A stretch of DNA of 64,000 nucleotides from Haliscomenobacter sp. (GTDB taxonomy: Bacteria > Bacteroidota > Bacteroidia > Chitinophagales > Saprospiraceae), in contig JADJPL010000001.1 in the NCBI GenBank assembly GCA_016713275.1, positions 124,001-188,000 of the forward strand. The letters are read 5' to 3'. This document shows, in pieces, positions 50,545 through 59,588 of the stretch (its first letter is position 1; the number at the start of each line of letters is the position of its first letter). Made by a program: the position numbers and the translations under genes. Below the pieces are notes generated by a model that was given only the letters and a program-made list of their open reading frames with translations, had not been told where the DNA came from and did no database searches.

Positions 50545-50708
50545 AATTGAGGCGGTCTCGAAAGACGGGTCTTGCCCCTGGCCACCAAAACATATTTTCT
50601 TTTTCAATTCTTTTAAAAAATTGCAAAGCAATTTTTTAAAAGAATTGAAAAAAGAAAATAAAATTTCATGCAGGGGGCAAAGATTGGTCTTCTGAGACCG
50701 CCTCAATT
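50545..50708. mobile_element. Foldback (MITE-like) element, copy B, also a likely terminator
   Basis: A 164-bp near-palindrome. Outer arms AATTGAGGCGGTCTC (50545) and GAGACCGCCTCAATT (50694) are exact inverted repeats; the inner pair is TTGCCCCTG and CAGGGGGCAA. A central A+T hairpin of about 28-bp arms (50593-50660) closes it. It fills the gap between the exporter operon and the convergent Spy-like gene. Arm layout and inner GGGCAAAG-type motif resemble element A at 20931. No coding capacity is present. Confidence 0.65.
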
Positions 50709-50709
50709 G

Positions 50710-51621
50710 TTAAAGGGCAGGTTCCATCAACAGAAACCGTTCGGGGTTGAGCCATTGATTACCCATTTGGGTAGGTTGAGGCGCCCGCGGATTTTTGGGC
50801 TGGGCTTTTAAATCCCTGGCGTATTTCTGCCGGATGGCTTTCAGGTCCTTGTTCCATTCATTTACTTCGGGCTCCAGGCCGGCGAAGATTTTGTCGATAT
50901 CCTTCTTGTATTTTTTGCTCAGTTTGGCCAAATCGGCTTTTTGGTCCTTCATTGCCCTGCTGTTTTTCGCTTTACCAGCGGCTGGGCCGCCATAAAGGTG
51001 GCCGGATTTCATTTGGGTGCGCAAGCTGGCCAGCAGTTCGCGGTCTTTGCGGCTAATCTTCTTTTCCAGTTGAGCCCGTTCCTCCTTCAGCACCGGGATT
51101 ACCCGTTGGTCGTTATAGGCGCGCACTTCCTGCTGCATTTGAGTCAGGGCTTTGGCCGCCTGCCGGTCGTTGGGCGGAGCGGGACGGTTTTTAGCCTGTG
51201 GGTTTCTTTTGCCAGCTGCCTGGTTCGGGGGCGGGTTCTGGCCAGGGCGGGCATTGCCCTGGGGCGGGTTAGGTCCCTGGCGCATACCGCCGGCCTGCAT
51301 CCGTTCGCGGCGGAGCGCTTCCCATTTGGCCATCTGCTCATCGGTGAGGATTGCGTCCACCTCGGTGCGTTGTTGCTCCATCATTTTCTGTAGTTCGCTG
51401 CGGCGTTCCTGGGGGGCGAGGGTTTGGTCTTCGCGGAGGTTTTGCAATTTCCCCCGGTACTTACCCAGGACGGCGACAAGCTGTTCTTCCTGTTCTTCGT
51501 TCAGGTTGAGTTCCTGACGGAGTTGGTCCCTTCCTCCTGGGCCAGGGCCGGGTTGAGCTGCTGCGGATACCCAAGCGAGGAGGCCGAATGCGGCCATGCT
51601 CCATGCCATAAATCGTTTCAT
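50710..51621 (-). CDS. Spy/CpxP-like periplasmic protein with Q/N/P-rich linker
   Basis: 303 residues. The signal peptide MKRFMAWSMAAFGLLAWVSA is cleaved near AAAQ. A helical LTxxQ-type domain (LRQELNLNEEQEEQLVAVLG; ILTDEQMAKWEALRRERM) recalls Spy/CpxP chaperone or metal-binding proteins. A Pro/Asn/Gln-rich linker (about residues 112-155) leads to a lysine-rich helical C-terminal half. It may act in the periplasm as a chaperone or envelope-stress factor; the C-terminal part is unfamiliar. It converges with the exporter operon. Confidence 0.78.
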   Translation of the reverse strand: MKRFMAWSMAAFGLLAWVSAAAQPGPGPGGRDQLRQELNLNEEQEEQLVAVLGKYRGKLQNLREDQTLAPQERRSELQKMMEQQRTEVDAILTDEQMAKWEALRRERMQAGGMRQGPNPPQGNARPGQNPPPNQAAGKRNPQAKNRPAPPNDRQAAKALTQMQQEVRAYNDQRVIPVLKEERAQLEKKISRKDRELLASLRTQMKSGHLYGGPAAGKAKNSRAMKDQKADLAKLSKKYKKDIDKIFAGLEPEVNEWNKDLKAIRQKYARDLKAQPKNPRAPQPTQMGNQWLNPERFLLMEPAL

Positions 51622-51700
51622 TTGTTTTCTTTTTTAGTCCTGAAAATTAGATTACGCGGGGCCGGAAATTCCGGCGTATGGTAGTAGGACCAGGGAAAAA

Positions 51701-51739
51701 GAAAAAGGTTAAACGGAATTTCTCCGATTAACCTTTTTT
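51701..51739 (-). terminator. Rho-independent terminator of proS
   Basis: On the minus strand GGTTAATCGGA, loop GAAAT, TCCGTTTAACC, then TTTTTCTTTTT. It lies 50 bp after the proS stop and before the Spy-like gene. Confidence 0.8.
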
Positions 51740-51788
51740 AACCCGGACTAAGATCTGTTAACCTTGGTTCGGGCGTTCAAGCCTGATT

Positions 51789-53257
51789 TTAATAGGCTTT
51801 GGCGAAAAGCACCCGGCGGGCGGAAGGCTTCCCGGTAAGGATGCAAGTCCCTTCCTCCGCTTCCCCATCCAGAGGAATGCAGCGGATGGTCGCTTTGGTT
51901 TGTTCTTTGATCTCCAGTTCGGTCTCGGTGGTTCCATCCCAGTGGGCGGAAATAAACCCGGGCGTATCGGTGTCGAGGAGGTCTTTGAAATCGTTGAAGG
52001 AATCGATACGGGTAGTTTTTGCTCCTGAAACGCCTTCGCTTTCTGGAACAGGTTGTTCTGGATATCCCCGAGCAGCTGCTGGACGTAGTCTGCCACGCCG
52101 TCAAGCGATACAGAAGTTTTTTCTCCGGTATCCCTGCGGGCCACCTCTACCTGGTTGTTGTCCAGATCGCGCTGGCCGATGGCCAGGCGGACGGGGATGC
52201 CATGCATTTCGTGCTCGGCAAATTTAAAGCCCGGCCGGTTTTTCATGTCCTTGTCGTACTTGCAGGAGATGCCGCGGTCTTTGAGGGCTTTCATAATCTT
52301 GGCGGAAGCTTCGTCGATTGGGCCTGCAGGTTTGGGCACGGGTACGATCACGACCTGGGTAGGCGCGAGTTTGGGTGGCAGGACGAGCCCATTGTCGTCG
52401 GAATGGGTCATGATCAGGCCGCCGATGAGGCGCGTAGAAACGCCCCAGGAGGTAGCCCAAACCAATTCCTGCTGGTTGTTCTCGTTGAGGAAGGTGACGT
52501 CGAAGGCTTTGGCGAAGTTTTGGCCCAGAAAATGGGACGTACCCGCCTGAAGCGCTTTCCCATCCTGCATCAGGGCCTCGATGCAGAAGGTTTCGTCGGC
52601 GCCGGCAAACCGTTCGTTGGGCGTTTTGATGCCTTTGATTACGGGCATCGCCATGTATTCTTCTGCAAACGTGGTATAGATATCCAGGATGCGGAGGGTT
52701 TCTTCCATGGCTTCCGCTTTGGTCGCGTGGGCCGTATGCCCTTCCTGCCAGAGAAATTCAGCGGTGCGGAGGAAGAGGCGGGTGCGCATTTCCCAGCGCA
52801 CGACGTTGGCCCATTGGTTGATCAGCAGGGGAAGGTCCCGGTAGGAGTTGATCCAGTTCCGGTAGGTATCCCAAATGATCGTTTCGGAAGTAGGGCGAAC
52901 GATGAGTTCTTCTTCCAGCTTGGCTTCGGGGTCAACGACCAGGCCTTTGCCGTTGGGGTCGGCCATCAGGCGGTGGTGGGTGATGCCCGCGCATTCTTTT
53001 GCGAACCCCTCCACGTGCTCTGCTTCCCGGCTGAGAAAACTCTTCGGGATAAACAGCGGGAAATAGGCGTTCACGTGCCCGGTTTCCTTGAACATGCGGT
53101 CGAGCTGATCGCGCATATTTTCCCAAAGGGCGAACCCATAGGGCTTGATGACCATGCATCCCCGAACCGCGGAGTTTTCCGCGAGATTCGCTTTTTTAAC
53201 GATATCGAGGTACCATTGGGAATAATCTTCCGCCCGCGATGTAATTTCTTTTGCCAT
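51789..53257 (-). CDS. proS: Proline-tRNA ligase, short archaeal/eukaryal type (one frameshift)
   Basis: About 489 residues from MAKEITSRAEDYSQWYLDIV, the Bacteroidota form without the bacterial editing insert. Class II motifs: motif 2 RWEMRTRLFLRTAEFLWQEG, motif 3 GGLIMTHSDDNGLVLPPKLA. The frame breaks near 52020 at an A run: five A in place of six; one more restores KTTRIDSFNDFKDLLDTDTP. The C-terminal domain then ends FAKAY with the stop at 51789, and this terminal Tyr is typical of the class. The enzyme charges tRNA-Pro. The extra codons upstream of 53257 are not used. Confidence 0.95.
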
Positions 53258-53511
53258 AACTATACCAGATCTACAAACGTTATTTAAGAAAACACCGGAC
53301 TGGTGCAAATCCTTTCGGCCCGGAATTAAATTTTTTAACTAAATTGATCCGCCTAAATTTATTCTTTAACACTTCAAAATGGGGCCTTCGACTTATTTAA
53401 CAAGGAGTTAGGCGGATTTAGGATTGTTTTAACAGCAAAACCGGCACAAAAGTAATAATTTCGGTGTTGTGAATTATGAGGGCCAAAATCTGATCATTAA
53501 AAAAAGCTGCG

Positions 53512-55026
53512 ATGAAAAATGGATTATTACTAGCGATGCTCTTCACCCTGCTTGCAGGGAGCGTTTCGTGGGCGCAAGTCGTGGACGATGTGTACTACAA
53601 TCCGGAAAAGGATCGGGTACTTATTCAGAAGCAACGCCCGGCGAAAGAAAGCAACGCGTATTACGAAGAGGGCCGCTATGACGACGATAATTATAGCGCC
53701 GGCTACGAAGACGAGTACGACTACTACAACGACTACGATTATTATTATACCTCGCGCATCCGGCGTTTTCACCGGCCGTACTATGGCTTTGGGTTTTTCG
53801 ACCCGGTGTATGTGGATGCCTCGCACTACGACCCCTTCCTTAGTCCTGGGGTAACCGTTTTGATCTACGACGATTATTTCAGCTACCGCGATTGGGTGCG
53901 CTGGAACCGTTGGAACCGTTTTGATAGCTGGAATCGCTGGAACTATTTCGGCTCCGGCTTCGGCTTCAACAACTGGGGCCCCGGCGTCAATATCAATATC
54001 GGTTTTGGCTTGAACAGCTGGGGGGCGAACTCCTGGAACCGCTGGAATTCCTGGGGATGGGATCCCTGGTATTCATCCAACCGCTATAACCGGTTTGGCT
54101 GGAACAGCTGGGGATTTGGCGGCCCTTATTACTATGGCAACTCCTTCGTCTGCCCGCCGAGCTGGGGCAACGGATATAACTACAACACGATTGTCAATAT
54201 CAACGACAACGATAACTCCTACTTCGGCCCGCGCACCGGCGGCGGCGCAACAGGCCCTGGCCCGGGTTCGCGCCCTGGCCGCAGCCCTGGGTTCACCGAC
54301 CATTCTCCTGAAACGGCGCCACGCCGGATCAACACCTATGGCGACCGGCAGCCCGAAAGCGACCGGGCCCGCGTCCCGGCTACGTCCGGTACTCCGCGCG
54401 ACTTGACGCCTCCCGCCGAACGCGCAACGCCCCAAAACCGCGACGCCGACCGCTTCTTCGACCGCTACCCGACCCGCGATACCGAATCAGGGCGGACGAT
54501 CAGCCCCGAGCGCGCGTCTCCAAACACCAATACCAATACTCCCGGCCGGGCTACTCCCGTCAACCCGAACACAGCAGGCGAACGCAAACCGGCTACTCCG
54601 CCGACCAGGACCTATGATCCCAACAGCAGCGGCGCCTACGACCGCCCGCGTTCGGTCAACCCGGGCAATTCGTCTTCTTCCGGCAGCAATGCGACCGAGC
54701 GGAAAAGCCCCTCCTCGACCTACGACCGGCCCAGAACGACAACGCCCACGCCGCCTGCCCGCACGTACGATCCCAACCGGAACAGCACCTACGAAAGGCC
54801 CAGAAGCGCGCCGCCGAGCAATAGCGGCAACAACAGCAGCTTCGACCGCCCCCGTTCCAGCAGTTCCTCCGACTATAGCCCGTCGAGAAGCAGCGGTTCT
54901 TCGAGTAGCGCATCGCCCTCCCGGAGCCCGTCTTCTTCTTCTTCTTCAGGTTCGTCGTCGTCCGGTACACGCAGCTCCAGTTCTTCTTCTTCGTCTTCTT
55001 CCGGAGGCAGGGTGAAGAACAACTAA
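53512..55026 (+). CDS. Secreted low-complexity protein, Trp-Asn-rich core and Ser/Pro/Arg-rich tail
   Basis: 504 residues. The signal peptide MKNGLLLAMLFTLLAGSVSW is cleaved near WAQ. The first domain is rich in Tyr and Asp (YDDDNYSAGYEDEYDYYNDY). Residues about 120-200 repeat WNRWN-type units (WVRWNRWNRFDSWNRWNYFG). The C-terminal half is disordered, Pro/Arg/Ser/Thr-rich, with the YDPNS/YDRPR motif about six times, and ends in a long serine tract before GGRVKNN. There are no sorting domains or membrane helices. It may be a matrix or surface component, but I do not recognise a family. It has its own terminator at 55064. Confidence 0.82.
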   Translation: MKNGLLLAMLFTLLAGSVSWAQVVDDVYYNPEKDRVLIQKQRPAKESNAYYEEGRYDDDNYSAGYEDEYDYYNDYDYYYTSRIRRFHRPYYGFGFFDPVYVDASHYDPFLSPGVTVLIYDDYFSYRDWVRWNRWNRFDSWNRWNYFGSGFGFNNWGPGVNINIGFGLNSWGANSWNRWNSWGWDPWYSSNRYNRFGWNSWGFGGPYYYGNSFVCPPSWGNGYNYNTIVNINDNDNSYFGPRTGGGATGPGPGSRPGRSPGFTDHSPETAPRRINTYGDRQPESDRARVPATSGTPRDLTPPAERATPQNRDADRFFDRYPTRDTESGRTISPERASPNTNTNTPGRATPVNPNTAGERKPATPPTRTYDPNSSGAYDRPRSVNPGNSSSSGSNATERKSPSSTYDRPRTTTPTPPARTYDPNRNSTYERPRSAPPSNSGNNSSFDRPRSSSSSDYSPSRSSGSSSSASPSRSPSSSSSSGSSSSGTRSSSSSSSSSSGGRVKNN

Positions 55027-55063
55027 CAGGATAACTTTCATACGCAGGAACTCCCTGCTTCGT

Positions 55064-55108
55064 AAAGGGGGGTGGAGACAGCAAGGAGGCGGCCTCCACC
55101 CCTTTTAT
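55064..55108 (+). terminator. Terminator after the WN-rich gene
   Basis: Stem GGGGTGGAG with CTCCACCCC and a following TTTTATT tract, 38 bp after the stop codon. Confidence 0.75.
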
Positions 55109-55131
55109 TGACCACTCAATCCCTTACATAA

Positions 55132-56643
55132 ATGAACACTAGCATGCTCATCCGCCATTTTCTCTTTTCGGCTATGCGGATCTTCTTTCTGCTTGCCACG
55201 GTTTCTTCCCTTTCCGCTCAAAACGTCACCGACGCCCTTCGCTACTCCTTTTTTTGAATACGGGGAACGGCCCGGTTTACGGGTTTAAGGGGCGCCATGA
55301 GCGCGATCGGCGCCGATTTGTCCACTGCCAGCACCAACCCTGCCGGGATTGCCTGGATTCAAAATTCGGAGTATACCATTACGCCAGGGCTGTTGAATAC
55401 CACCACCCAGTCGAGGCTGCTCGACGGCCTGGACGCTCCGCTGCTCGAAGACCAGCGCGGAACCTTCAATATCCAGAACCTGGGGATGGTCTTCGTATCC
55501 AAACCGCAGACCGGAAAATGGCGGGGCGCCAACTTCGCGATTACCTTCAACCACCTCGGCAACTTCAACCGGGAGTTTTCTTTTGAGGGCGTGAGCTATG
55601 GCTCGCTTACCCAGCGCTACAAGGAACTTGCCAATAGCGGCCTGGGCCTGGACGATTACGAAACGAGCCTGGCCAACGACGCCAGCGCTATTTACGATTT
55701 TGAGGACGATGGGGTTTTTGAAATCGACTACGATATTCCCACCCAAACGCCTTATCTGTTCAAAGAACAATTCGGAACCACCCGGGGCTCGATGTCGGAA
55801 TTGAGTTTTTCCCTTGGCGCCAATTACGACGACAAGGTCATGTTCGGATTTAGCGTCGGGGTGCCCTTCTTTTCGTTTACCTCTGACAAAACCTACCAGG
55901 AGGAAGACGATACCAACATCCCCAATGGAGGGGCCATTCCGTATTTTACCGATTTGCAGTTGAGGGAGGAGCTCGTCACTACCGGCGGGGGCGTCAATGC
56001 CAAGTTTGGGATTATCCTCCGGCCGCACCAGCATTTCCGGATCGGCGCCGCCGTGCATACTCCAACGGTCTACACGCTAAACGACAACTACGAAACCACC
56101 CTTACCTATAATTACTACGAAGACGCCAAAGAAGAAGGCGCTTTTTTGGGGAAAACCGCTAATTCGCCCGGAAACTTCGAATACCGGCTGAATACCCCCT
56201 GGCGCGTCATGGGGGGCCTTGGCATTTTCCTCGGCTCCTATGGGTTCCTCTCCGGAGAAGTGGAATTTGTGGATTACAGCAAATCGGGTTTTCGTTACGA
56301 TGGGTTTGAAGACGCCGAGAACGCCGTTAACCGGACGATCCGCGACGAACTGGGCGACGTGCTCAACGTCCGGGTGGGCGGGGAGATCGCTTATGACATT
56401 TTTCGCTTCCGGGCCGGCCTCAACCGCTTGCCTTCTCCTTACCTCAACGACGACTCCAGCCGGTTTATCCTCAGCGGGGGAATGGGCCTTCGAATGAACA
56501 AATTCTATCTCGATTTCGCCTACCGGCATACCAAACAGGAAGAACGCTATTACCCTTACCTTACCGACGAGGCGCCGATTCAGGAAGTCCTGAGCGAATT
56601 TTCCACCGGCTCGCTCCTGATGACGATGGGGTTCAAGTTTTGA
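55132..56643 (+). CDS. OmpP1/FadL-like outer-membrane transport protein (two compensating indels)
   Basis: About 503 residues. ATG at 55132 opens MNTSMLIRHFLFSAMRIFFL, cleaved near LSAQ. The family N-terminus should read YSFFEYGGTARFTGLRGAMS. The DNA has seven T (should be six) at about 55247-55253 and four G (should be five) about ten bases on, so the frame is lost for a few codons and then recovered. After 55297 it is intact: ADLSTASTNPAGIAWI, a beta barrel, and the C-terminal SLLMTMGFKF. FadL-type barrels let hydrophobic compounds through the outer membrane; Bacteroidota members are often labelled hemin receptors without proof. Confidence 0.88.
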
Positions 56644-56645
56644 CG

Positions 56646-56737
56646 AAGGAGCAGGCAGCAGGGTGGGCCGCTCCCTGCTCCCTGCTCCCTCGTTACTAAC
56701 TTCGAAACCCCGCAACTTCGCAACCCCGCAACTCTTC
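56646..56737. repeat. Short 7-8 bp tandem repeats
   Basis: CTCCCTG heptamers (about 56671-56690) then AACCCCGC/AACTTCGC octamers (about 56700-56733) fill the space between convergent genes. The octamers are of the same family as at 42856-42918. Confidence 0.75.
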
Positions 56738-56745
56738 GTCGTACT

Positions 56746-57336
56746 TCACTTCCCGCTTTCCGCCCCCGGATTAAACAGGTAGAGGACGAGCATGCGGGCT
56801 GTTTCCTGGGTGCGGTTGTGGGGGACATGGGGGAGTCGCCCGTCGTAAAGGAGGGAGTCGCCTTTTTTTAGTTCGATGATCTCCTCTTCGATTTGGTAGG
56901 CCAGTTCTCCTTCCAGGACGTATTTGAATTCGTAGGCATCGGTGCTTACTTTTTTGCGCTGGGCGCCTGGGGCGACTTCCAGCACGACAGCTTCCAGGAT
57001 GAACTGTTGAAACCCTTTCTCCAGAATAAACTGGTAATTAAAGCCTTTGGACTTTTCTTCCTTGACGATCGGCACATACTCATCGGCTTTGCGGTGAATG
57101 TAGCGCTCTCCCTGTTCGAATTGCAGGCCTTTGAAGAAGTCTTCCGGCAGCAGGTCCAGGCATTTGATCAGCGTCAGAAGCACCGGGAGGGAAGGGACGG
57201 TGCGGCCGTTTTCGATTTTGGACAAAAGGCCCTTGCTGACGCCGGCTTTGTTTGCCAGGGCGGTAAGCTTGATTTTTCGTTCCATGCGGACAGCGCGCAA
57301 TTTTTTGCCTATTCCGCTGATCAGATAGTCGCTCAT
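56746..57336 (-). CDS. XRE family regulator with cupin domain
   Basis: 196 residues. The N-terminal HTH is IGKKLRAVRMERKIKLTALA then NKAGVSKGLLSKIENGRTVP. The C-terminal cupin barrel (about residues 115-190) is YEFKYVLEGELAYQIEEEII then LPHVPHNRT. The HTH-cupin pair is typical of small-molecule-sensing repressors of metabolic genes. It is divergent from the promoter unit at 57477 and the PI-PLC/GDPD-like gene, which may be its target or may be unrelated. Confidence 0.9.
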   Translation of the reverse strand: MSDYLISGIGKKLRAVRMERKIKLTALANKAGVSKGLLSKIENGRTVPSLPVLLTLIKCLDLLPEDFFKGLQFEQGERYIHRKADEYVPIVKEEKSKGFNYQFILEKGFQQFILEAVVLEVAPGAQRKKVSTDAYEFKYVLEGELAYQIEEEIIELKKGDSLLYDGRLPHVPHNRTQETARMLVLYLFNPGAESGK

Positions 57337-57450
57337 TGGATAATTCTTTCTTTATAAACTGCTAATTGTCAGCTAAAATAGACGATTGTTGACAAGGGAT
57401 AAACTTTTGGGGCGGGCTCCAGGAAGGTTTAACCACAACTTAATTCAGGG

Positions 57451-57484
57451 TTTACACAGACGTGCATAAAGGGAGGTACCTTTG
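57451..57484 (+). promoter_or_regulatory. Promoter of the leader/ncRNA unit
   Basis: TACCTTTG at 57477-57484 is a perfect -7 box, with TTTA (weak -33) at 57451 and a 22-bp spacer. Confidence 0.6.
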
Positions 57485-57487
57485 TGC

Positions 57488-57617
57488 CGGAATGCAAAGC
57501 CGCTTGTCCGTAGCGCGACAGGCCCCAAGGCTTCGTTTTCCCTGTAATCTGATTAGTGAGTGTTTTTTCATACGAATCCATTGCGCGGCCGGTTTTTCCC
57601 GGCCGCTTTTTTATTTT
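57488..57617 (+). ncRNA. Candidate small RNA or attenuated leader
   Basis: About 130 nt run from a -7 box to a strong terminator, with no protein start between. AAGCC (57497) pairs with GGCTT (57530), enclosing CTTGTC and GACAGG, so a two-step hairpin forms near the 5' end. The terminator ends 19 bp before the ATG of the PI-PLC/GDPD-like gene. It is either a free small RNA or a leader that must be read through to express that gene. I cannot match it to a named RNA family. Confidence 0.45.
57585..57617 (+). terminator. Rho-independent terminator just before a start codon
   Basis: GCGGCCGG, loop TTTTTC, CCGGCCGC, then TTTTTTATTTT. It is an eight-pair GC stem with a clear U-tract. Confidence 0.88.
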
Positions 57618-57635
57618 GCCAAAAAACTTTTGGAG

Positions 57636-58421
57636 ATGCGCTTTAAACCCATGCTTGCGCTGCTTATTGGATGGTTGCTTATTTCCGGCGCCGCAGCCCA
57701 GGTCGCGCCCCTGCCCCGGGCGCATGCCCATAATGATTACGAACACCCCCGGCCTTTGCTCGACGCCCTGAGCCATGGGTTTTGCAGTGTGGAAGCGGAT
57801 GTATTTCTGATCGATGGCGAGCTGATTGTCGCCCACAACCTGCCCGCCAAACCGGATACGCTCCGCTCCCTGAAAAACCTTTACCTGGCGCCGTTAAAGG
57901 CCCATCTGCTTAGAAACCAAGGGGACGTATACCCCGGCTTTAAAGGCCCTTTTTACCTGATGATCGATATCAAAGCCAAGGGGAATGCGGTGTTTCAGGT
58001 ACTAAAAAACCAATTGCAACCCTATCAGGAGGTTTTTCAACAAGCGGGAATCCAGGTTTTTCTTTCCGGCGACCGGCCCATCGAAGCGGTTTTGGCCGAT
58101 CCGGAACAAGTTATGGGCATCGACGGCCGCCCGTCCGACCTGGGCAAGGGGTTTGCCCCGGAAACGATGCCGGTAGTGAGCGACAACTACCACAACCACC
58201 TCAAGTGGCGGGGCGAGGGCGAAATGCCTCCGGCAGAGAAAGCCTATCTGACCAAGCTGGTAGAAACCGTGCATGCCGAAGGCAAGAAACTGCGCCTTTG
58301 GGCCAGTCCGGATAAACCTGAGGTTTGGGAAGCCCTTTACCACGCCGGCGCAGACCTGATCAATACCGATAATCTGGCCGGGTTGCAGGCGTTTCTGGCT
58401 GAAAAAGGGAAAAAGGACTAA
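57636..58421 (+). CDS. Exported PI-PLC/GDPD-like phosphodiesterase
   Basis: 261 residues from MRFKPMLALLIGWLLISGAA, a signal peptide cleaved near AAAQ. TIM-barrel PLC-like phosphodiesterase motifs: HAHNDYEHPRPLLDALSHGF (first catalytic His), VEADVFLIDGELIVAHN (metal Glu/Asp and second His) and MIDIKAKG. This is the AIM6-like branch of the PI-PLC/GDPD fold. The natural substrate is unknown; a phosphodiester of glycerol or inositol is likely. The ATG at 57636 is preceded by GGAG and by the terminator at 57585. Codons upstream belong to the leader. Confidence 0.85.
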   Translation: MRFKPMLALLIGWLLISGAAAQVAPLPRAHAHNDYEHPRPLLDALSHGFCSVEADVFLIDGELIVAHNLPAKPDTLRSLKNLYLAPLKAHLLRNQGDVYPGFKGPFYLMIDIKAKGNAVFQVLKNQLQPYQEVFQQAGIQVFLSGDRPIEAVLADPEQVMGIDGRPSDLGKGFAPETMPVVSDNYHNHLKWRGEGEMPPAEKAYLTKLVETVHAEGKKLRLWASPDKPEVWEALYHAGADLINTDNLAGLQAFLAEKGKKD

Positions 58422-58675
58422 AAAAAGTCAGCTCAAAACCCATTCTAGGGGGGGGGCGCCCCTACCCCGGGGGGGGGGGGGGGCCCCCCGAGGGGTGTGT
58501 TTTGCCAATCCTTAACGGGGCCCGTTTTGCCCGGCCAGGGTTCTTTTTGCCCAAAAGACCAAAGGGCGCTCCTTCGCCCTCTTGAAACGGCTCTAGGGGC
58601 TGAAACTTCCGGGATGTTGGAGGGTTTCACCTTCAAAGGGGAGAACGCCATATTCGATATTTTGCACCTTCTAGA
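58422..58675. other. Intergenic region with extreme G and C runs
   Basis: 254 bp between convergent genes. It contains nine G (58448-58456), CCCC followed by fifteen G (58469-58483) and six C. A small hairpin AGGGCG-CTCCTT-CGCCCT lies at 58563-58580. I see no gene. The runs are unlike the rest of the window and may mark low-quality consensus. Confidence 0.7.
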
Positions 58676-59588
58676 CTACCCAACCTGTTCCATTGCCGGA
58701 ACCTGCTGCATTTCGGTGCGGAGCTTCTGGTAGCTGGCGTCCGACAGATGAAAGGGGAGAACGCCACCTCGGGACACAAAGCCCTGTGATTTCCGACTAG
58801 CCGCTTTGATGCCTCTCCACGGGTGTCGCCCTCCCAGACAAAGCCAGGGTGGTGCCACGCCGTCCAGCAGGGGCAAGTTATTCAGCCTGAGCAGCCCGGG
58901 CAAAATCTCCTTGCAGGGCTTTGCGTACCAGGAACGAAAAGTGCTTCGGAAAGGCGTTGGCGATGACCGAAATAGCGCCGTGGCCGCCTGCTGCGATCAT
59001 CGGAAGCGTGAGCGCGTCGTCGCCGGAAAGGACCAGAAAATGTTCGGGCCGGCGCTTGAGGATCTGCATGGCCTGTACCAGATCGCCGGAGGCTTCTTTC
59101 ACCCCAATAAACTTGTCGCTGCTTTCGGCCAGGCGCAGCACGGTTTCCGGCTTGACATTGCTTCCCGTCCGGCTGGGGACGTTGTAAATGATGACCGGAA
59201 CCGGCGAAACCTCGGCGATGGCCATGTAGTGCTGGTATATCCCCTCTTGAGGCGGTTTGGAGTAAGCAGGGCTGCTCGACATGATGGCGGCGAACCCATC
59301 CAGGTTGTAGTTGCGGATCTTTTCAGCCAGCATCTCGGTAAAGTTGCCTCCGAATAAACCAGCGACCACCGGTTTGCGGCCGTTGACCTGCCGGAGCGTG
59401 AAGTCGAACACTTCCCGGCATTCTTTGCTGCTCAGAGTGATTGCTTCGCCGGTGGTTCCCAGCGAGACGATATAGTCCACGCCGCCTTCAATCACGTATT
59501 CGATGATGCGCTCCAGGGCGCCGTAGTCTACTGTTTTTTGTTGAAAGGGCGTTACGAGAGCCACTCCCGTGCCGCTCAAATCAGGCAT
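58676..59588 (-). CDS. dapA: 4-hydroxy-tetrahydrodipicolinate synthase (frameshifted 3' part)
   Basis: About 304 residues from MPDLSGTGVALVTPFQQKTV. DapA motifs: SLGTTGEAITLS, the catalytic Tyr in VIIYNVPSRTGSNV, the Schiff-base Lys in FIGVKEASGD and LSGDDALTLPMIAAGGHGAI. It condenses pyruvate and aspartate semialdehyde for lysine and diaminopimelate synthesis. The frame stops at 58878 (DFARAAQAE), but the other frame continues as LNNLPLLDGV, KSQGFVSR and LPFHLSDASYQKLRTEM, the normal C-terminus ending at 58676. At least two indels in 58800-58885 are needed. It overlaps DUF6913 by 8 bp; a second ATG at 59594 is possible. Confidence 0.9.

Noticed and set aside
57488..57617. SRP RNA, tmRNA, 6S or a TPP-type riboswitch
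   Set aside because: None of their conserved motifs that I can recall is present; left as an unassigned candidate RNA.
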